From Pedobacter sp. Leaf250 (GTDB taxonomy: Bacteria > Bacteroidota > Bacteroidia > Sphingobacteriales > Sphingobacteriaceae), in the NCBI RefSeq assembly GCF_920984735.1, contig NZ_CAKLBU010000006.1, positions 62,001 through 126,000 of the forward strand: a DNA stretch of 64,000 nt, written 5' to 3'. Position numbers and translations under genes: made by a program. How positions within the stretch are numbered: position 1 is the stretch's first letter; the number at the start of each line of letters is the position of its first letter. Under the pieces are notes generated by a model. The model was not told where the DNA came from and did not search any database. It saw only the letters and a list, made by a program, of their open reading frames with translations. Positions 20,770 through 30,262 of this stretch are shown piece after piece.

Positions 20770-21765
20770 CTAGTAGATTGTGTAGTTCCATCCCCTAAAG
20801 ATTTTATTCATCTCATAAACCTTAAGATCTGATTTTGAGAGACTTTTGGACCAAGGAACCCTTCCTCCTCCATCGGCTCCTGGGCCGCTGTTTTGATATT
20901 CTCTATAGTATGCTGTACGTTCCTTATTAGGAAATTCAGCATCTCCCGGCCAGGGATGCCAACCTTCTGCAGTAATGTGTGCGCCCATTTTGGTACGAAT
21001 GAAAACAGTCCTTGCGTATGGCCTCCATGGTCTTCCAAGATAAACTTTGCCAACACCAGCTTTAGCGATCAGTTCGCAATCAAAAAAAACGAAGCCATAA
21101 GGCTGTTGAGGTGTTGTAGATGCGGCAGTGATATACGAATTGGCCAAACTTTCGATTACGCAGTGCTGAAAAACAGCAGTTGCTTCCCCAAAAATAAAAT
21201 CCGTTGTTCCAGCTATCAGGCAGGACTTGAAATAATTCCGGCCATCTTTCGAGCAGTAAAGTGTATCCTGATTACCCAATATATTACAGCTGATGGCTCT
21301 GAAACGATCTGCTTCTATGGCCAGTGCAACAGCTTGACCTACTTTGCCTGCAGTATTTTCAATGGTCAGGTTTTCAAGCGTACAGTCATTTCCCTGAATC
21401 AGAACTGTATATGAAGTATAAGTACTATATTTCGAATTGCCCGTAAAATCCTTCGTTGGAAAATCCTTTCCCGAATAATCATCCCCAGTAATAATAGTTC
21501 TATCTTTATTTGCTCCCAGAATACGGATATTTTTCTTCCATGCAGGAATAACCAATTTTTCGTGGTATATACCATCAGAAACCTTAATGGTCACTTTTCC
21601 TTGCAAATGATCTCTAACAGAATTAACCGCCGATTGGATGGTTTGGAAATCTGCAGTACCATCTTTGGCAACGGTAATTATTTTTTCAATTGATAGCGCT
21701 TCAACACGATTGTTTGCAACTACAACCAACAGGATGAAGAAAAATAAAATTGATATATACTTCAT
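20770..21765 (-). CDS. Pectin methylesterase, CE8 family
   Basis: 331 residues with an N-terminal signal peptide or anchor (about 1-23). It removes methyl esters from homogalacturonan, exposing it to polygalacturonase. All CE8 hallmarks are present: GQAVAL (Q144), GNQDTLY (Q166, D167), TTDFIFG (D189) and YLGRPWRPY (R245). The two aspartates act as acid/base and nucleophile. The right-handed beta-helix length is normal. It is the first gene of a CE8, LUD-like, esterase cluster and has its own -7 box, so it may be transcribed separately from susCD. Confidence 0.95.
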   Translation of the reverse strand: MKYISILFFFILLVVVANNRVEALSIEKIITVAKDGTADFQTIQSAVNSVRDHLQGKVTIKVSDGIYHEKLVIPAWKKNIRILGANKDRTIITGDDYSGKDFPTKDFTGNSKYSTYTSYTVLIQGNDCTLENLTIENTAGKVGQAVALAIEADRFRAISCNILGNQDTLYCSKDGRNYFKSCLIAGTTDFIFGEATAVFQHCVIESLANSYITAASTTPQQPYGFVFFDCELIAKAGVGKVYLGRPWRPYARTVFIRTKMGAHITAEGWHPWPGDAEFPNKERTAYYREYQNSGPGADGGGRVPWSKSLSKSDLKVYEMNKIFRGWNYTIY

Positions 21766-21824
21766 GTAAAATTTGATATCAGGTTAGCACCATTTCTTCA
21801 GAATATTTTTTTTTATTGGTAGAT

Positions 21825-21832
21825 CAAACTTA
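21825..21832 (-). promoter_or_regulatory. -7 box of the pectin methylesterase promoter
   Basis: Read on the - strand, TAAGTTTG matches TAnnTTTG and lies 60 bases upstream of the start codon. The 24-bp element found upstream of susC and GH95 is not present at the corresponding spacing here. Confidence 0.4.
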
Positions 21833-21976
21833 TGAGTATTGCATTGAGTGCTTTTTTGGATGCAAATAAACTGTGCAGGTTTTAGTAATATTCTTCATTC
21901 AGATTAACTTCATCAGCAACGCTTGTTACTTAAGGCTTTTATAGATGCATAGTCTGGTATTCATATCTGAGAATAG

Positions 21977-22008
21977 ATTGCACCTAAAAATAATTTTTAA
22001 GGTACAAT
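21977..22008 (-). terminator. Imperfect hairpin after susD of PUL1
   Basis: ATTGCACCTAAAAAT pairs with ATTTTTAAGGTACAAT apart from one mismatch and one bulge. It begins 31 bases downstream of the susD stop. There is no clear T-run, so it may limit read-through or protect the 3' end of the susCD message rather than terminate fully. Confidence 0.35.
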
Positions 22009-22038
22009 CAATCCTAGTAAATTAATAGGCAACGCAAT

Positions 22039-23838
22039 TTAGTATCCGTAATCCTGTTTAAGATTTGGGTTTAAATCCATAATGCTTCTATGTATTGGGA
22101 GAACCTCGGAATGGTTGGATTGGAATGTCCTACCCAATTTTTCAATAGCTCCACCAGCTGTAATGGTTAAATTCTGTCTCCAGTCTACACGAATGTAACC
22201 TGTCGGATTTGTGGTTGCATTATAGAGTGGTGCCGGAGCAACGGCTGGATCAGGAAGATAGTAACCAGTTCCCGGTAAAAATTCGAATTCTTCACCAACG
22301 TTTCTGTAATACAGGTAACGGGGATATCTGGTTGGTGTATTTACAATCGATGTCATTTCGGCTCTGGCCTGTGCTAATTTTGCACCCAATATATTCCAGC
22401 GAACCAAATCATATTTCCGTACACCTTCACCGCCCAATTCCCACGATCTTTCCTGTACAATCGCATTGAAAAATGCTGTTTTAGAAGTAGGCGTTGTGCC
22501 TACTTTTCCAGGCGAAGAGGTAAATGCCCGCCTGCGTACATCTTCAAAGGCCTTAATTGCCGATGCATCTGGTGAACCATTAATTTCATTTACGGCCTCT
22601 GCGTACATTAACAAAACATCCGAATAGCGTAACATGATCCAGTTGATACCTAAAGTCTGTGTTGCACCTGCAATAATCGGGCGCCAATCACGGCGGTACT
22701 TACCATCGTTCATTTCCGTAATGCGAGCTGGGCTTTTTAGGTTGTTCGCATCGATGTTATAATGTGCAATAGTCACTTCTTTTCTAGGATCAGCAACATC
22801 AAATGAATAATAATAGCTGGCTGTTGGATTCAAAGCGCCACCTGCCGGGCCATAACGTGATCCATCAGCTATTCTGGTTCCGCTTGCCCTGCCCAATTTA
22901 CTGTCATAGTTGGCATTACCACCAGCCTGAGCAACTTCGAGCATTCTTTCGCCATAAACATTATCAAGAGTAAGTTCATTTGCCTTTTTAAATACATCGT
23001 AATAACTTGGGTTTAGTGCATGCTGACCAGATTTCATCACGGTATCACACTCATCGCGGGCCATAGTGTAATACTTCAAATAATCTGGAAGGCGCTCCAT
23101 AACCTTCGACACCCTTCTTAATTGAAAGCCTCCTCTAAATAGTGCAATCCTTGCTCTCATGCCCCTGGCAGCGCCTTGTGTAATGCGCTCATCAGAAGTG
23201 GTTTCTTTTCTCCAGGGCAACAGGCGTTCAGCAATTAGAATATCACCTAATATCTGATCATAAATTACCTCACTATTGGTTTTACTGAGATTAAAATCCA
23301 TTCCTGAAACAGACGGTTCCAACTGCAATGGCACATCGCCCCAGTTTTTAACCAGATCGAAGTAATAAATAGATCTTAACATCAATGCTTCAGCGTATAA
23401 TCTGCGAAGCTCTTTTTTATCGGAGGCTGATCCAGAATTATAAGCCACCATTTGAGGGATATATTTGATGCACAGATTTGCCCTTTCTATACCTTGATAA
23501 CCCCGAATAAAAGTAGCCGAAAGTTCACTGTTACCAGCATCAGCACTATAACGGGCAAGGCCTCTGGCCCCAGCATCTACATCGCCACTTCTGGAAAATT
23601 CATCCGTATCGTTTACAAAAACCAATGATTGCCTTTGCCCATAACCATCATCACCAGCTAAAAGTTGGTAGATGCCCATAACCGCAGAGTTTGCGCTGGA
23701 TACATTACTGAAGATATCATCAGGTGAAAAAGCAGATTCAGGTTTTACCTCTAAAAACTTTTTACACGAAGTGATACCTAATACCCCAGCCATTATTATG
23801 GCTCCAAAAGTAATTAATTTGATATTTTTTAATTTCAT
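22039..23838 (-). CDS. SusD/RagB-family glycan-binding lipoprotein of PUL1
   Basis: 599 residues, a surface lipoprotein that captures oligosaccharides and closes over the SusC pore. The lipoprotein signal ends at C25 (GITSCKKFLEV). The SusD N-terminus (FLEVKPESAFSPDDIF), TPR-like helical core (LMLRSIYYFDLVKNWGDVPL) and C-terminal SusD domain (VRRRAFTSS, ERSWELGGEGVRKYDLVRWN, LPIHRSIMDLNPNLKQ) are all present. It follows susC by 16 bases. By the neighbouring enzymes its ligand is probably a pectic oligosaccharide. Confidence 0.96.
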   Translation of the reverse strand: MKLKNIKLITFGAIIMAGVLGITSCKKFLEVKPESAFSPDDIFSNVSSANSAVMGIYQLLAGDDGYGQRQSLVFVNDTDEFSRSGDVDAGARGLARYSADAGNSELSATFIRGYQGIERANLCIKYIPQMVAYNSGSASDKKELRRLYAEALMLRSIYYFDLVKNWGDVPLQLEPSVSGMDFNLSKTNSEVIYDQILGDILIAERLLPWRKETTSDERITQGAARGMRARIALFRGGFQLRRVSKVMERLPDYLKYYTMARDECDTVMKSGQHALNPSYYDVFKKANELTLDNVYGERMLEVAQAGGNANYDSKLGRASGTRIADGSRYGPAGGALNPTASYYYSFDVADPRKEVTIAHYNIDANNLKSPARITEMNDGKYRRDWRPIIAGATQTLGINWIMLRYSDVLLMYAEAVNEINGSPDASAIKAFEDVRRRAFTSSPGKVGTTPTSKTAFFNAIVQERSWELGGEGVRKYDLVRWNILGAKLAQARAEMTSIVNTPTRYPRYLYYRNVGEEFEFLPGTGYYLPDPAVAPAPLYNATTNPTGYIRVDWRQNLTITAGGAIEKLGRTFQSNHSEVLPIHRSIMDLNPNLKQDYGY

Positions 23839-23854
23839 GGTCAGAAATTTAATG

Positions 23855-26800
23855 TTAAAATGTTAAGTTAAGTCCAACGAGTATAGTCCTTGATCTTGGA
23901 TAAGCAGAATAATCTACTCCTGGTGTTAGACCACCATTTGTACGCGTGTTTACCTCTGGATCAAATCCTGAATAACCTGTAATGGTTGCCAGATTGTTCA
24001 CTGTTGCATAGAAACGAAGGCTTGAGAGCTTAATTTTCTTGGCAAAATCTGTTGGAAGCGTATAACCTAAAGTGATGTTGTTAATTCTTAAAAATGAACC
24101 GTCTTCTACTGCCCAATCTGTAAATAAATTGCTGTTTTCATATGGTCGCCAGGTGGTTGCATTGGCATTGTAAGCTTCTAGTTTTGCTGGATCATTGTAT
24201 ATGGATACACCATTCTGATCAATTGTTGTAAATCTGCCATTCACAGATTCTAATAAATTTACGCCACGTAGTCTGGAGTTGGTTAATTCAATTTTATTGG
24301 CATTATAAATATCGTTACCCACACTAAAATTGACGAAAACACTCATATCCCAATTTTTATAAGAGAACTGCTGATTTAGCCCGCCAATAAATTTAGGCAC
24401 CGCATTTCCAATTACTGTCCTATCTTCATCAGTATGAATCGCCGGACTTCCATCAGGATTTTTGATCGACCCTCCCAGATCCAGCAATTTCATTGTCCCA
24501 GGTTGTATGGTACTTCTGGTTACACCGAAAAATGAGGCAATTTCTGGCTTCAATGTATATGCTCGGGTGGTTGGATTATAATTGAAATCACTTACTTTAT
24601 AAAAACCATCAGAACGGTATCCATACATTTGACCCAAAGGCTTACCCACTTCAACCAAATAATCATTTCCAGTATTGGCATCCCAGCCCGAAGCGTAACC
24701 CTTGCTTGTTATTCCATCATTAAGTTTCTCTACTCTGTTCCTGTTAAAAGACATATTGTAACTTGCAGAGTAACTAAAGTTTTTGGTTTGTACGATTAAA
24801 CCACTTAACTGAAATTCAATACCACGGTTTGAAGTTGCCGCGATATTTTGTGTTTGCTGCGTATAACCCGAAGTTTGCGGAATTGGATTTTGCAATAATA
24901 AATCTTTAGTGCTGTTGTAATAAACATCAGTTGTAAATTGAACCCGATTGTTAAAAAAACTCAAATCTAAACCCAAATTCCGAGATATGGTTGTTTCCCA
25001 TTTCACATTCGGATTAGCCAGCTGACTTGGAACCACGCCAGGTACAAGTTGCTCATTTAAACCATAATAAGTGCTCGAAGAATACAAAGGAAGATAACTG
25101 AAATCGTTTATTCGATTGTTACCCGTTGAACCGTAACTCAGTCTTAATTTGGCATCAGAAACAATCGGCTTGATAGATTGTGCAAATTTTTCATCAATAA
25201 TTCTCCATGCAAATGCCCCGGATGGGAAGAATCCCCAACGTTGGCATTCCATAAATTTCGAACTTCCATCACCCCTTGCAGTTAACGTTAATAAATATTT
25301 TTTATCAAAGCCATAGTTCACTCTCCCGAAAAACGAGAATGTTCTGGCCATTACGTTATTGGTGGTGGGACGTGGTTGCGCCTGCCCGGCAGGTGGATTA
25401 CCCAGATTCATATTGGATAGTGCTTTTTCAGCACTAATTCCAAGCGGAAAATACCTGGTTTCGGCATTAAACTGCTCGTTACGGGTTTGGTAAGATTCCT
25501 GACCGATCAATACATCAATATCATGATGCTTGTCTATGTTTTTCTTGCTGTAAGTAATTGTATTTGAGTTATTCAATGAATTTACCGTACCTGTTAAAAT
25601 AGAGGCTATTGGCATAGCTGAATATAAAGAAGCCTGGCCTGTAATTTCTGAATAAAAATTATTGGTACGTGAGTTATTGTTATCATAACCAACCGTTACC
25701 CTTGCCGTAATATCCGGTGTTAAGGCATAACTTAAATAACCAGAGAGATTATAACGCTTGCCAAAAGTTTTTCGGTATACAGCAGTTGCGTTAATCACAG
25801 GATTTCTCAGATCAGATACGGCTAAATATTGAGCATCATAAAAATCAATATCACTGGGATTTTTACTATCAATGGGCCGGTAGGAAAGCGTATTCTTCAG
25901 GAAATTATCCCTTGCCAATCCCGGACTTGAAACGCCTGCACCATTAATTCGTTCATCAGTGTATCTCACTGTAAATCCGGATCTAAATTTTTTATTTGGT
26001 CTCAGTTCCATTTTAAAACCCAACAACTTACGGTCAAAATCAGAGTTAATCATTACCCCTTCCTGACCATTTGTGGTTAAACTTAAATTGTAACTTACCT
26101 TTTCATCACCACCATTTAAACTCAAATTATGGGTTTGTTGCAACGCAACTTTACCAAATACTTCGTTTTGCCAGTCGCGTCCCTTATCCCTATAAACTTC
26201 CAGGGTATCAAAAGGACCATAATTATTCACAAAAGACGTACTGTCAAGCACATTTCCACGGCTTCTTTCATACTGATATTTCAAATAATCGGTAGCATCT
26301 AAAACATCCAGCTTACCCAGTATTTTACTCGCTCCGACAAAGCCATTGTAACTTACAGTCATCTTGCCACGCTTACCTGATTTTGTCGTGATTAACACAA
26401 CTCCATTAGCACCTCTGGCACCATAAATGGCCGTTGATGCCGCATCTTTTAATACATCTATTGATTCGATATCTTGTGGAGATAGCGCTCTTAATGCATT
26501 TTCTACCTGCACACCATCCACTATATACAGCGGAGAATTATCTTGCGTAATCGAGCTACCGCCCCTGATTCTAATCTGTACGTTTGTACCTGGAGCACCA
26601 TCTGTAGCCGTTACCTGAACACCAGCGAGGCGACCAGCGAGCGCTTGCTCGGCAGAGTTAATTGGAATATCCTTAATCTGATCAGCCCGGAGTGAAGATA
26701 CAGATCCAGTTAAAGCCTCCCGAGATACGGTTCCATAACCTACGTTTACAACTGTTACCTCCTGCAAGACATTTACATCCTCCTGAAGCGTAATTTTGGC

Positions 26801-27070
26801 CGTTAAACCATTTGCACCTATGCTTACTTCTTTCTTAATATATCCAACAAATTGCACAACCAATGTAGCATCACCAGCTGGAACTGTAATGGAAAATTTT
26901 CCATCGGCATCTGTATTTACTACTTTCGTAGTACCTTTTAAACTTACATTTGCGCCAACAATTGTCCCGCCCTTTTCATCGGCAATCTGGCCTTTTATAA
27001 CGCGGTTCTGTGCATAACTAAAATGTGAAGTGCATAAAAACAGCATAACTATAATGTATATGTATTTCAT
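23855..27070 (-). CDS. SusC/RagA-family TonB-dependent transporter of PUL1
   Basis: 1071 residues, an outer-membrane importer for oligosaccharides driven by TonB. It has a signal peptide (1-20) and a carboxypeptidase-like regulatory domain (about 24-100). The plug domain follows with the SusC signature SPLYIVDGVQVE and IESIDVLKDAASTAIYGARGANGVVLITTKSG. The 22-strand barrel ends in a terminal aromatic (VGLNLTF). There is no N-terminal STN domain, so it is not wired to a FecR/sigma pair, which agrees with control by the HTCS. The long upstream region has two candidate regulatory sites. Confidence 0.97.
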   Translation of the reverse strand: MKYIYIIVMLFLCTSHFSYAQNRVIKGQIADEKGGTIVGANVSLKGTTKVVNTDADGKFSITVPAGDATLVVQFVGYIKKEVSIGANGLTAKITLQEDVNVLQEVTVVNVGYGTVSREALTGSVSSLRADQIKDIPINSAEQALAGRLAGVQVTATDGAPGTNVQIRIRGGSSITQDNSPLYIVDGVQVENALRALSPQDIESIDVLKDAASTAIYGARGANGVVLITTKSGKRGKMTVSYNGFVGASKILGKLDVLDATDYLKYQYERSRGNVLDSTSFVNNYGPFDTLEVYRDKGRDWQNEVFGKVALQQTHNLSLNGGDEKVSYNLSLTTNGQEGVMINSDFDRKLLGFKMELRPNKKFRSGFTVRYTDERINGAGVSSPGLARDNFLKNTLSYRPIDSKNPSDIDFYDAQYLAVSDLRNPVINATAVYRKTFGKRYNLSGYLSYALTPDITARVTVGYDNNNSRTNNFYSEITGQASLYSAMPIASILTGTVNSLNNSNTITYSKKNIDKHHDIDVLIGQESYQTRNEQFNAETRYFPLGISAEKALSNMNLGNPPAGQAQPRPTTNNVMARTFSFFGRVNYGFDKKYLLTLTARGDGSSKFMECQRWGFFPSGAFAWRIIDEKFAQSIKPIVSDAKLRLSYGSTGNNRINDFSYLPLYSSSTYYGLNEQLVPGVVPSQLANPNVKWETTISRNLGLDLSFFNNRVQFTTDVYYNSTKDLLLQNPIPQTSGYTQQTQNIAATSNRGIEFQLSGLIVQTKNFSYSASYNMSFNRNRVEKLNDGITSKGYASGWDANTGNDYLVEVGKPLGQMYGYRSDGFYKVSDFNYNPTTRAYTLKPEIASFFGVTRSTIQPGTMKLLDLGGSIKNPDGSPAIHTDEDRTVIGNAVPKFIGGLNQQFSYKNWDMSVFVNFSVGNDIYNANKIELTNSRLRGVNLLESVNGRFTTIDQNGVSIYNDPAKLEAYNANATTWRPYENSNLFTDWAVEDGSFLRINNITLGYTLPTDFAKKIKLSSLRFYATVNNLATITGYSGFDPEVNTRTNGGLTPGVDYSAYPRSRTILVGLNLTF

Positions 27071-27217
27071 AAAATAGAATTAGCAGTTTGAGAAAATTTG
27101 AAAATCAACAGTTGGATTAAGCTGAATGGTATGTAAGTTTTTGTTAGCCATGCTGACAATTGGCTGAAACTTGAAAACTCCTCAAGGAAGTTGCTTTGGT
27201 AATAATTCCTCATAAAA

Positions 27218-27288
27218 TTAATTGGTTAGTTTTAGCAAAATTTTTAAATAAAAAATTTGCTGGTTAATAGTTTGTGTTAATTGGTTAG
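27218..27288. repeat. Direct repeats TTAATTGGTTAG in the susC leader
   Basis: Identical 12-mers at 27218-27229 and 27277-27288, read CTAACCAATTAA in the direction of susC transcription. A one-base variant, TTATTTGGTTAG, occurs at 27445-27456 and again upstream of the PUL2 susC at 62489-62500. Confidence 0.5.
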
Positions 27289-27303
27289 ATCATCTATATC
27301 CTT

Positions 27304-27319
27304 ATGCAACCGTTTGCAT
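27304..27319. promoter_or_regulatory. LacI-family operator in the susC leader
   Basis: ATGCAACCGTTTGCAT satisfies all ten fixed positions of the LacI-family consensus TGnAAnCGnTTnCA around a central CG. It lies about 235 bases upstream of the susC start and about 185 bases downstream of the proposed -7 box, so it could act as a roadblock or serve a second promoter. The LacI gene at the end of the same locus is the obvious candidate. Confidence 0.6.
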
Positions 27320-27505
27320 TAAAAGGCTCTAAAAGTTTTCGTTTTAAGTTTTTATTTCAAAAAAGTTTATTTTTTTAAAGTGGGTTGGCAATTATTATAA
27401 AGCTGTGTTGAATAGGTTACAGTCTAAATTTGTCTCAACTTTTTTTATTTGGTTAGCATGATTGGAAAATCCGTTTTAGTCACATTTATTCCTCATCTGA
27501 TTTAA

Positions 27506-27513
27506 CAAAAATA
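27506..27513 (-). promoter_or_regulatory. -7 box of the susC promoter (TATTTTTG)
   Basis: Read on the - strand, TATTTTTG matches TAnnTTTG. It is separated by exactly 21 bases from the 24-bp element upstream, the same arrangement as in front of GH95. No -33 TTG of good spacing is visible, which fits an activator-dependent promoter. Confidence 0.5.
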
Positions 27514-27534
27514 TATTTAGTGATATAACTGATG

Positions 27535-27558
27535 GTTTAAAAAATGACCAAAGTGGTC
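27535..27558 (-). promoter_or_regulatory. Candidate HTCS binding element, susC copy (also a possible GH95 terminator)
   Basis: The 24 bases are, on the + strand, GTTTAAAAAATGA, C, CAAA, GT, GGTC. They match the GH95-upstream element at 21 of 24 positions and lie 21 bases from a -7 box. The right part also forms a small hairpin, GACCA-AAG-TGGTC, followed by a T-run on the - strand about 60 bases after the GH95 stop. Transcription termination is therefore an alternative or additional role. Confidence 0.5.
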
Positions 27559-27617
27559 TTTTAATTGTGCAATTCCCCCAATAAAACATTCCAGATGGCA
27601 TTTATTACGATCTGATT

Positions 27618-30104
27618 TTATTGTGTATTGAATATGTAGGTTTTACCAGCTACTGTTTCAAAATCATAGAGACTAGTTTTAGGCACACTGATATCTTTCA
27701 ATTTTGACTCATTCGAGATCTTCGGCAACTTAATTAAGTTTACCTGATAGAACTTATTGCTGTTTTCTCCTTTTGCATTTATTAAAGCCACGTTACCATT
27801 TAACCTTGTACCATCAGCAATCCTTAACCTGCAATTTCCCCCTATTTTGGATTTAATGGTAAGTTTTTTGAGCTTTCCCGACATCCATTCAATATCCAAT
27901 TCAAATCCACCACGTGCTTGTAGTCCTTTAACAAATCCATTTTTAAGAGCATCTGGCAGGGCAGGTAATACGAAAATATTCCCATCATAGCTTTGGAGTA
28001 ACATCTCTGCAATACCGGCGGTGCATCCAAAATTTCCGTCAATTTGAAAAGGTGGATGTGCATCAAACAGATTGGGATATGTTCCTCCTGATTGTCCTTT
28101 CGTTTCTATAGGTGCAGGACTCAGTTGATCGGCAATTAATTTATATGCTTTGTTGCCATCAAGCATTCGGGCCCACCAATTTACTTTCCATCCCATTGAC
28201 CATCCGGTTGATTTATCTCCACGATAGATCAGCGAATTTTTAGCTGCTGCCAATAATTCCGGGTTTCTGAATGGTGAAATTTGTCCGGATGGATATAAGC
28301 CATAAAGATGAGAAATATGACGATGCTTGTCATCTGGGCGATCTAAATCCTGTAACCACTCTTGCAATTGATTGTGTTTCCCAATTTGCATGGGTGGCAA
28401 TCTGGTTAATGCTACAGCAATGGAGTCGGCCAAAGGTTGATCAACCTTTAAAATTTTCGCGGAATTTATAATATTGTGAAAGGTATCAAATATCAATTGA
28501 TTATCCATCGTGGTTCCGGCAGCTACACCAACACCTTTTTCATAAGTATTTTCTGGCGACATAGAGGGGGCCATAACGAGCCATCCCGTTTTAGGTTCTT
28601 CTTTTAAAACATCGAGGTAAAACAGGGCCGCACCTTTAAGTACAGGGTAATATTCCTTTAAAAATTTTTCATCCCCGCTAAAAAGATAATGTTGCCAAAG
28701 GTGCTGGGTTAGCCAGGCACCCCCCATTGGCCACATGCCATAAAAACCACCATCTACTATTCCTGTAATACGCCATAAATCAGTATTATGATGCATATTC
28801 CAGCCTCTGGCACGGTACATTTCATAAGCACTTTGCTTGCCAGTTTCCGATAAATCCTTCAACATGGTAAATAATGGCTGATGCATTTCAGACAAATTAG
28901 TAATTTCAGCAGGCCAGTAATTCATTTCTGTATTGATATTTACAGTATACTTGCTGTCCCAGGGTGGCGAATTTTTATCATTCCAAATTCCCTGTAAGTT
29001 AGCAGGCTGCCCCCCTGGTTGAGAGCAGGAAATTAACAGATATCTCCCGAATTGAAAGTATAAGGCAACCAGTTGCGGATCATAGTGAAAGCCAAATTCC
29101 TTTACCCTAACATCTGTTGTCTTTTTGGATTGCGGCGAATCGCCCAGATTGATTTCAACCCTGCTAAAAAATGATTTGTATTTATCCTTGTGAGCTATTA
29201 ATGCTTTTGAATAATTAACCTTAATTGCCCTACTTAAGATTGATCGGGCTTTATTATCTGCATCCAGCGATAGATTTTTATAATTTTTAAAATTCGTACC
29301 AACTGAGATGTAAAGTGTAACCTCATCAGCATTGGTTATCGTCAACGTAGTTGAATCCTCCTTTAAACTTCCCCCTTTAAGCATAGGCTTTATCAAGGCC
29401 ACAAACTTTACCTTTCCTTGCTTATTATCAACGCTACCGCTCCTGCCCGAAAGTTCCAGCAAACTACCCTCTTGACCGATATGGTGATCTTTTTGAATAC
29501 TTGACATCCCAATACCAAAGCTTATACTTTTGGGTTTGCTGGCTGAAATCTTCATGATTATCACATCATCGGTGAAGGATGAAAAAACCTCACGGGTATA
29601 AGTTGTACCCATTACCTCATATTTCACTGTCGAAATTGCATTCGCAATATCCAATGACCTCTTGTAATTGGTATATTTTTCATGACCAGGAAAAGTTAGC
29701 CAGACATCGCCAACGGTTTGATAGGGCATTCCATAATTTAAGTTAGCGGGTGCCTGACGTGGAAACGTTTGATTGGATAGCGCTTGTGCCTCTGTATTCT
29801 TACCTTCAAATAATAGCTTTCGGATCTCATTAATCTGACTGAAAGTATTGACCGGGACGTTGTTGCCGGGTTCACCTGCCCAAACGGTTTCCTCGTTTAA
29901 TTGCAAATGCTCCTGATCAGGCTTACCAAATGCCATTAACCCTAGTCGTCCATTACCCAGAGGCAAAGCTTCGTTCCAATTGGATGCTGGTTGGGTGTAT
30001 TGCAGCTTTAATTGTTGTTGTGTAAATCCATCGAGCCAAAAGGCTATAAATACTAAAATGAATAATGATTTGGTACAGAAGGTTTTTAAATGCTCAATTC
30101 TCAT
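27618..30104 (-). CDS. GH95 family alpha-L-fucosidase / alpha-L-galactosidase
   Basis: 828 residues with a signal peptide (about 1-29). An inverting exo-glycosidase that removes terminal L-fucose or L-galactose. The N-terminal domain begins with the GH95 signature [20 protein letters not shown]. The catalytic (alpha/alpha)6 barrel carries [10 protein letters not shown] (N389, N391) and [17 protein letters not shown] (D689), matching the catalytic Asn pair and Asp of the family. [18 protein letters not shown] is another strong signature. In a pectin locus it could act on fucose or galactose of rhamnogalacturonan II or of xyloglucan. It has its own -7 box and the 24-bp element upstream. Confidence 0.93.
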   Translation of the reverse strand: MRIEHLKTFCTKSLFILVFIAFWLDGFTQQQLKLQYTQPASNWNEALPLGNGRLGLMAFGKPDQEHLQLNEETVWAGEPGNNVPVNTFSQINEIRKLLFEGKNTEAQALSNQTFPRQAPANLNYGMPYQTVGDVWLTFPGHEKYTNYKRSLDIANAISTVKYEVMGTTYTREVFSSFTDDVIIMKISASKPKSISFGIGMSSIQKDHHIGQEGSLLELSGRSGSVDNKQGKVKFVALIKPMLKGGSLKEDSTTLTITNADEVTLYISVGTNFKNYKNLSLDADNKARSILSRAIKVNYSKALIAHKDKYKSFFSRVEINLGDSPQSKKTTDVRVKEFGFHYDPQLVALYFQFGRYLLISCSQPGGQPANLQGIWNDKNSPPWDSKYTVNINTEMNYWPAEITNLSEMHQPLFTMLKDLSETGKQSAYEMYRARGWNMHHNTDLWRITGIVDGGFYGMWPMGGAWLTQHLWQHYLFSGDEKFLKEYYPVLKGAALFYLDVLKEEPKTGWLVMAPSMSPENTYEKGVGVAAGTTMDNQLIFDTFHNIINSAKILKVDQPLADSIAVALTRLPPMQIGKHNQLQEWLQDLDRPDDKHRHISHLYGLYPSGQISPFRNPELLAAAKNSLIYRGDKSTGWSMGWKVNWWARMLDGNKAYKLIADQLSPAPIETKGQSGGTYPNLFDAHPPFQIDGNFGCTAGIAEMLLQSYDGNIFVLPALPDALKNGFVKGLQARGGFELDIEWMSGKLKKLTIKSKIGGNCRLRIADGTRLNGNVALINAKGENSNKFYQVNLIKLPKISNESKLKDISVPKTSLYDFETVAGKTYIFNTQ

Positions 30105-30187
30105 AAAGTTCCGGATCAGCCTTAAAAATTATTATAAGCAGCTAACTACTTAAATAGTTGATAAGATTTTGGTTAGAAGTATAACCA

Positions 30188-30195
30188 CAAAACTA
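30188..30195 (-). promoter_or_regulatory. -7 box of the GH95 promoter (TAGTTTTG)
   Basis: On the - strand TAGTTTTG matches TAnnTTTG, 84 bases upstream of the GH95 start, and sits exactly 21 bases from the 24-bp element. Confidence 0.5.
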
Positions 30196-30216
30196 TCCGG
30201 AAAGAAATATAGAGGT

Positions 30217-30240
30217 GTTTAAAAAATGATCAAATCGGTC
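30217..30240 (-). promoter_or_regulatory. Candidate HTCS binding element, GH95 copy
   Basis: On the + strand GTTTAAAAAATGA, T, CAAA, TC, GGTC: the three differences from the susC copy are at the isolated base and at the pair before GGTC. Position relative to the -7 box (21 bases) is the same in both. The centre would be about 40 bases upstream of the transcription start, typical of an AraC-type activator. Confidence 0.55.
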
Positions 30241-30262
30241 GAAGATTTAAGCAAAAAGAATC

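Larger units (their letters stand above)
27071..27617. other. Regulatory region and long leader upstream of susC (PUL1)
   Basis: 547 bases without a gene. From the susC side it contains two copies of TTAATTGGTTAG (27218-27229 and 27277-27288), a perfect LacI-type operator (27304-27319), a related TTATTTGGTTAG (27445-27456), a -7 box (27506-27513) and the 24-bp element (27535-27558). If the -7 box is used, the susC leader is about 430 bases long. Confidence 0.6.

Noticed and set aside
20893..21414. 173-codon open frame opposite the pectin methylesterase
   Set aside because: It lies entirely within a well-supported CE8 gene and has a cysteine-rich, non-family composition.
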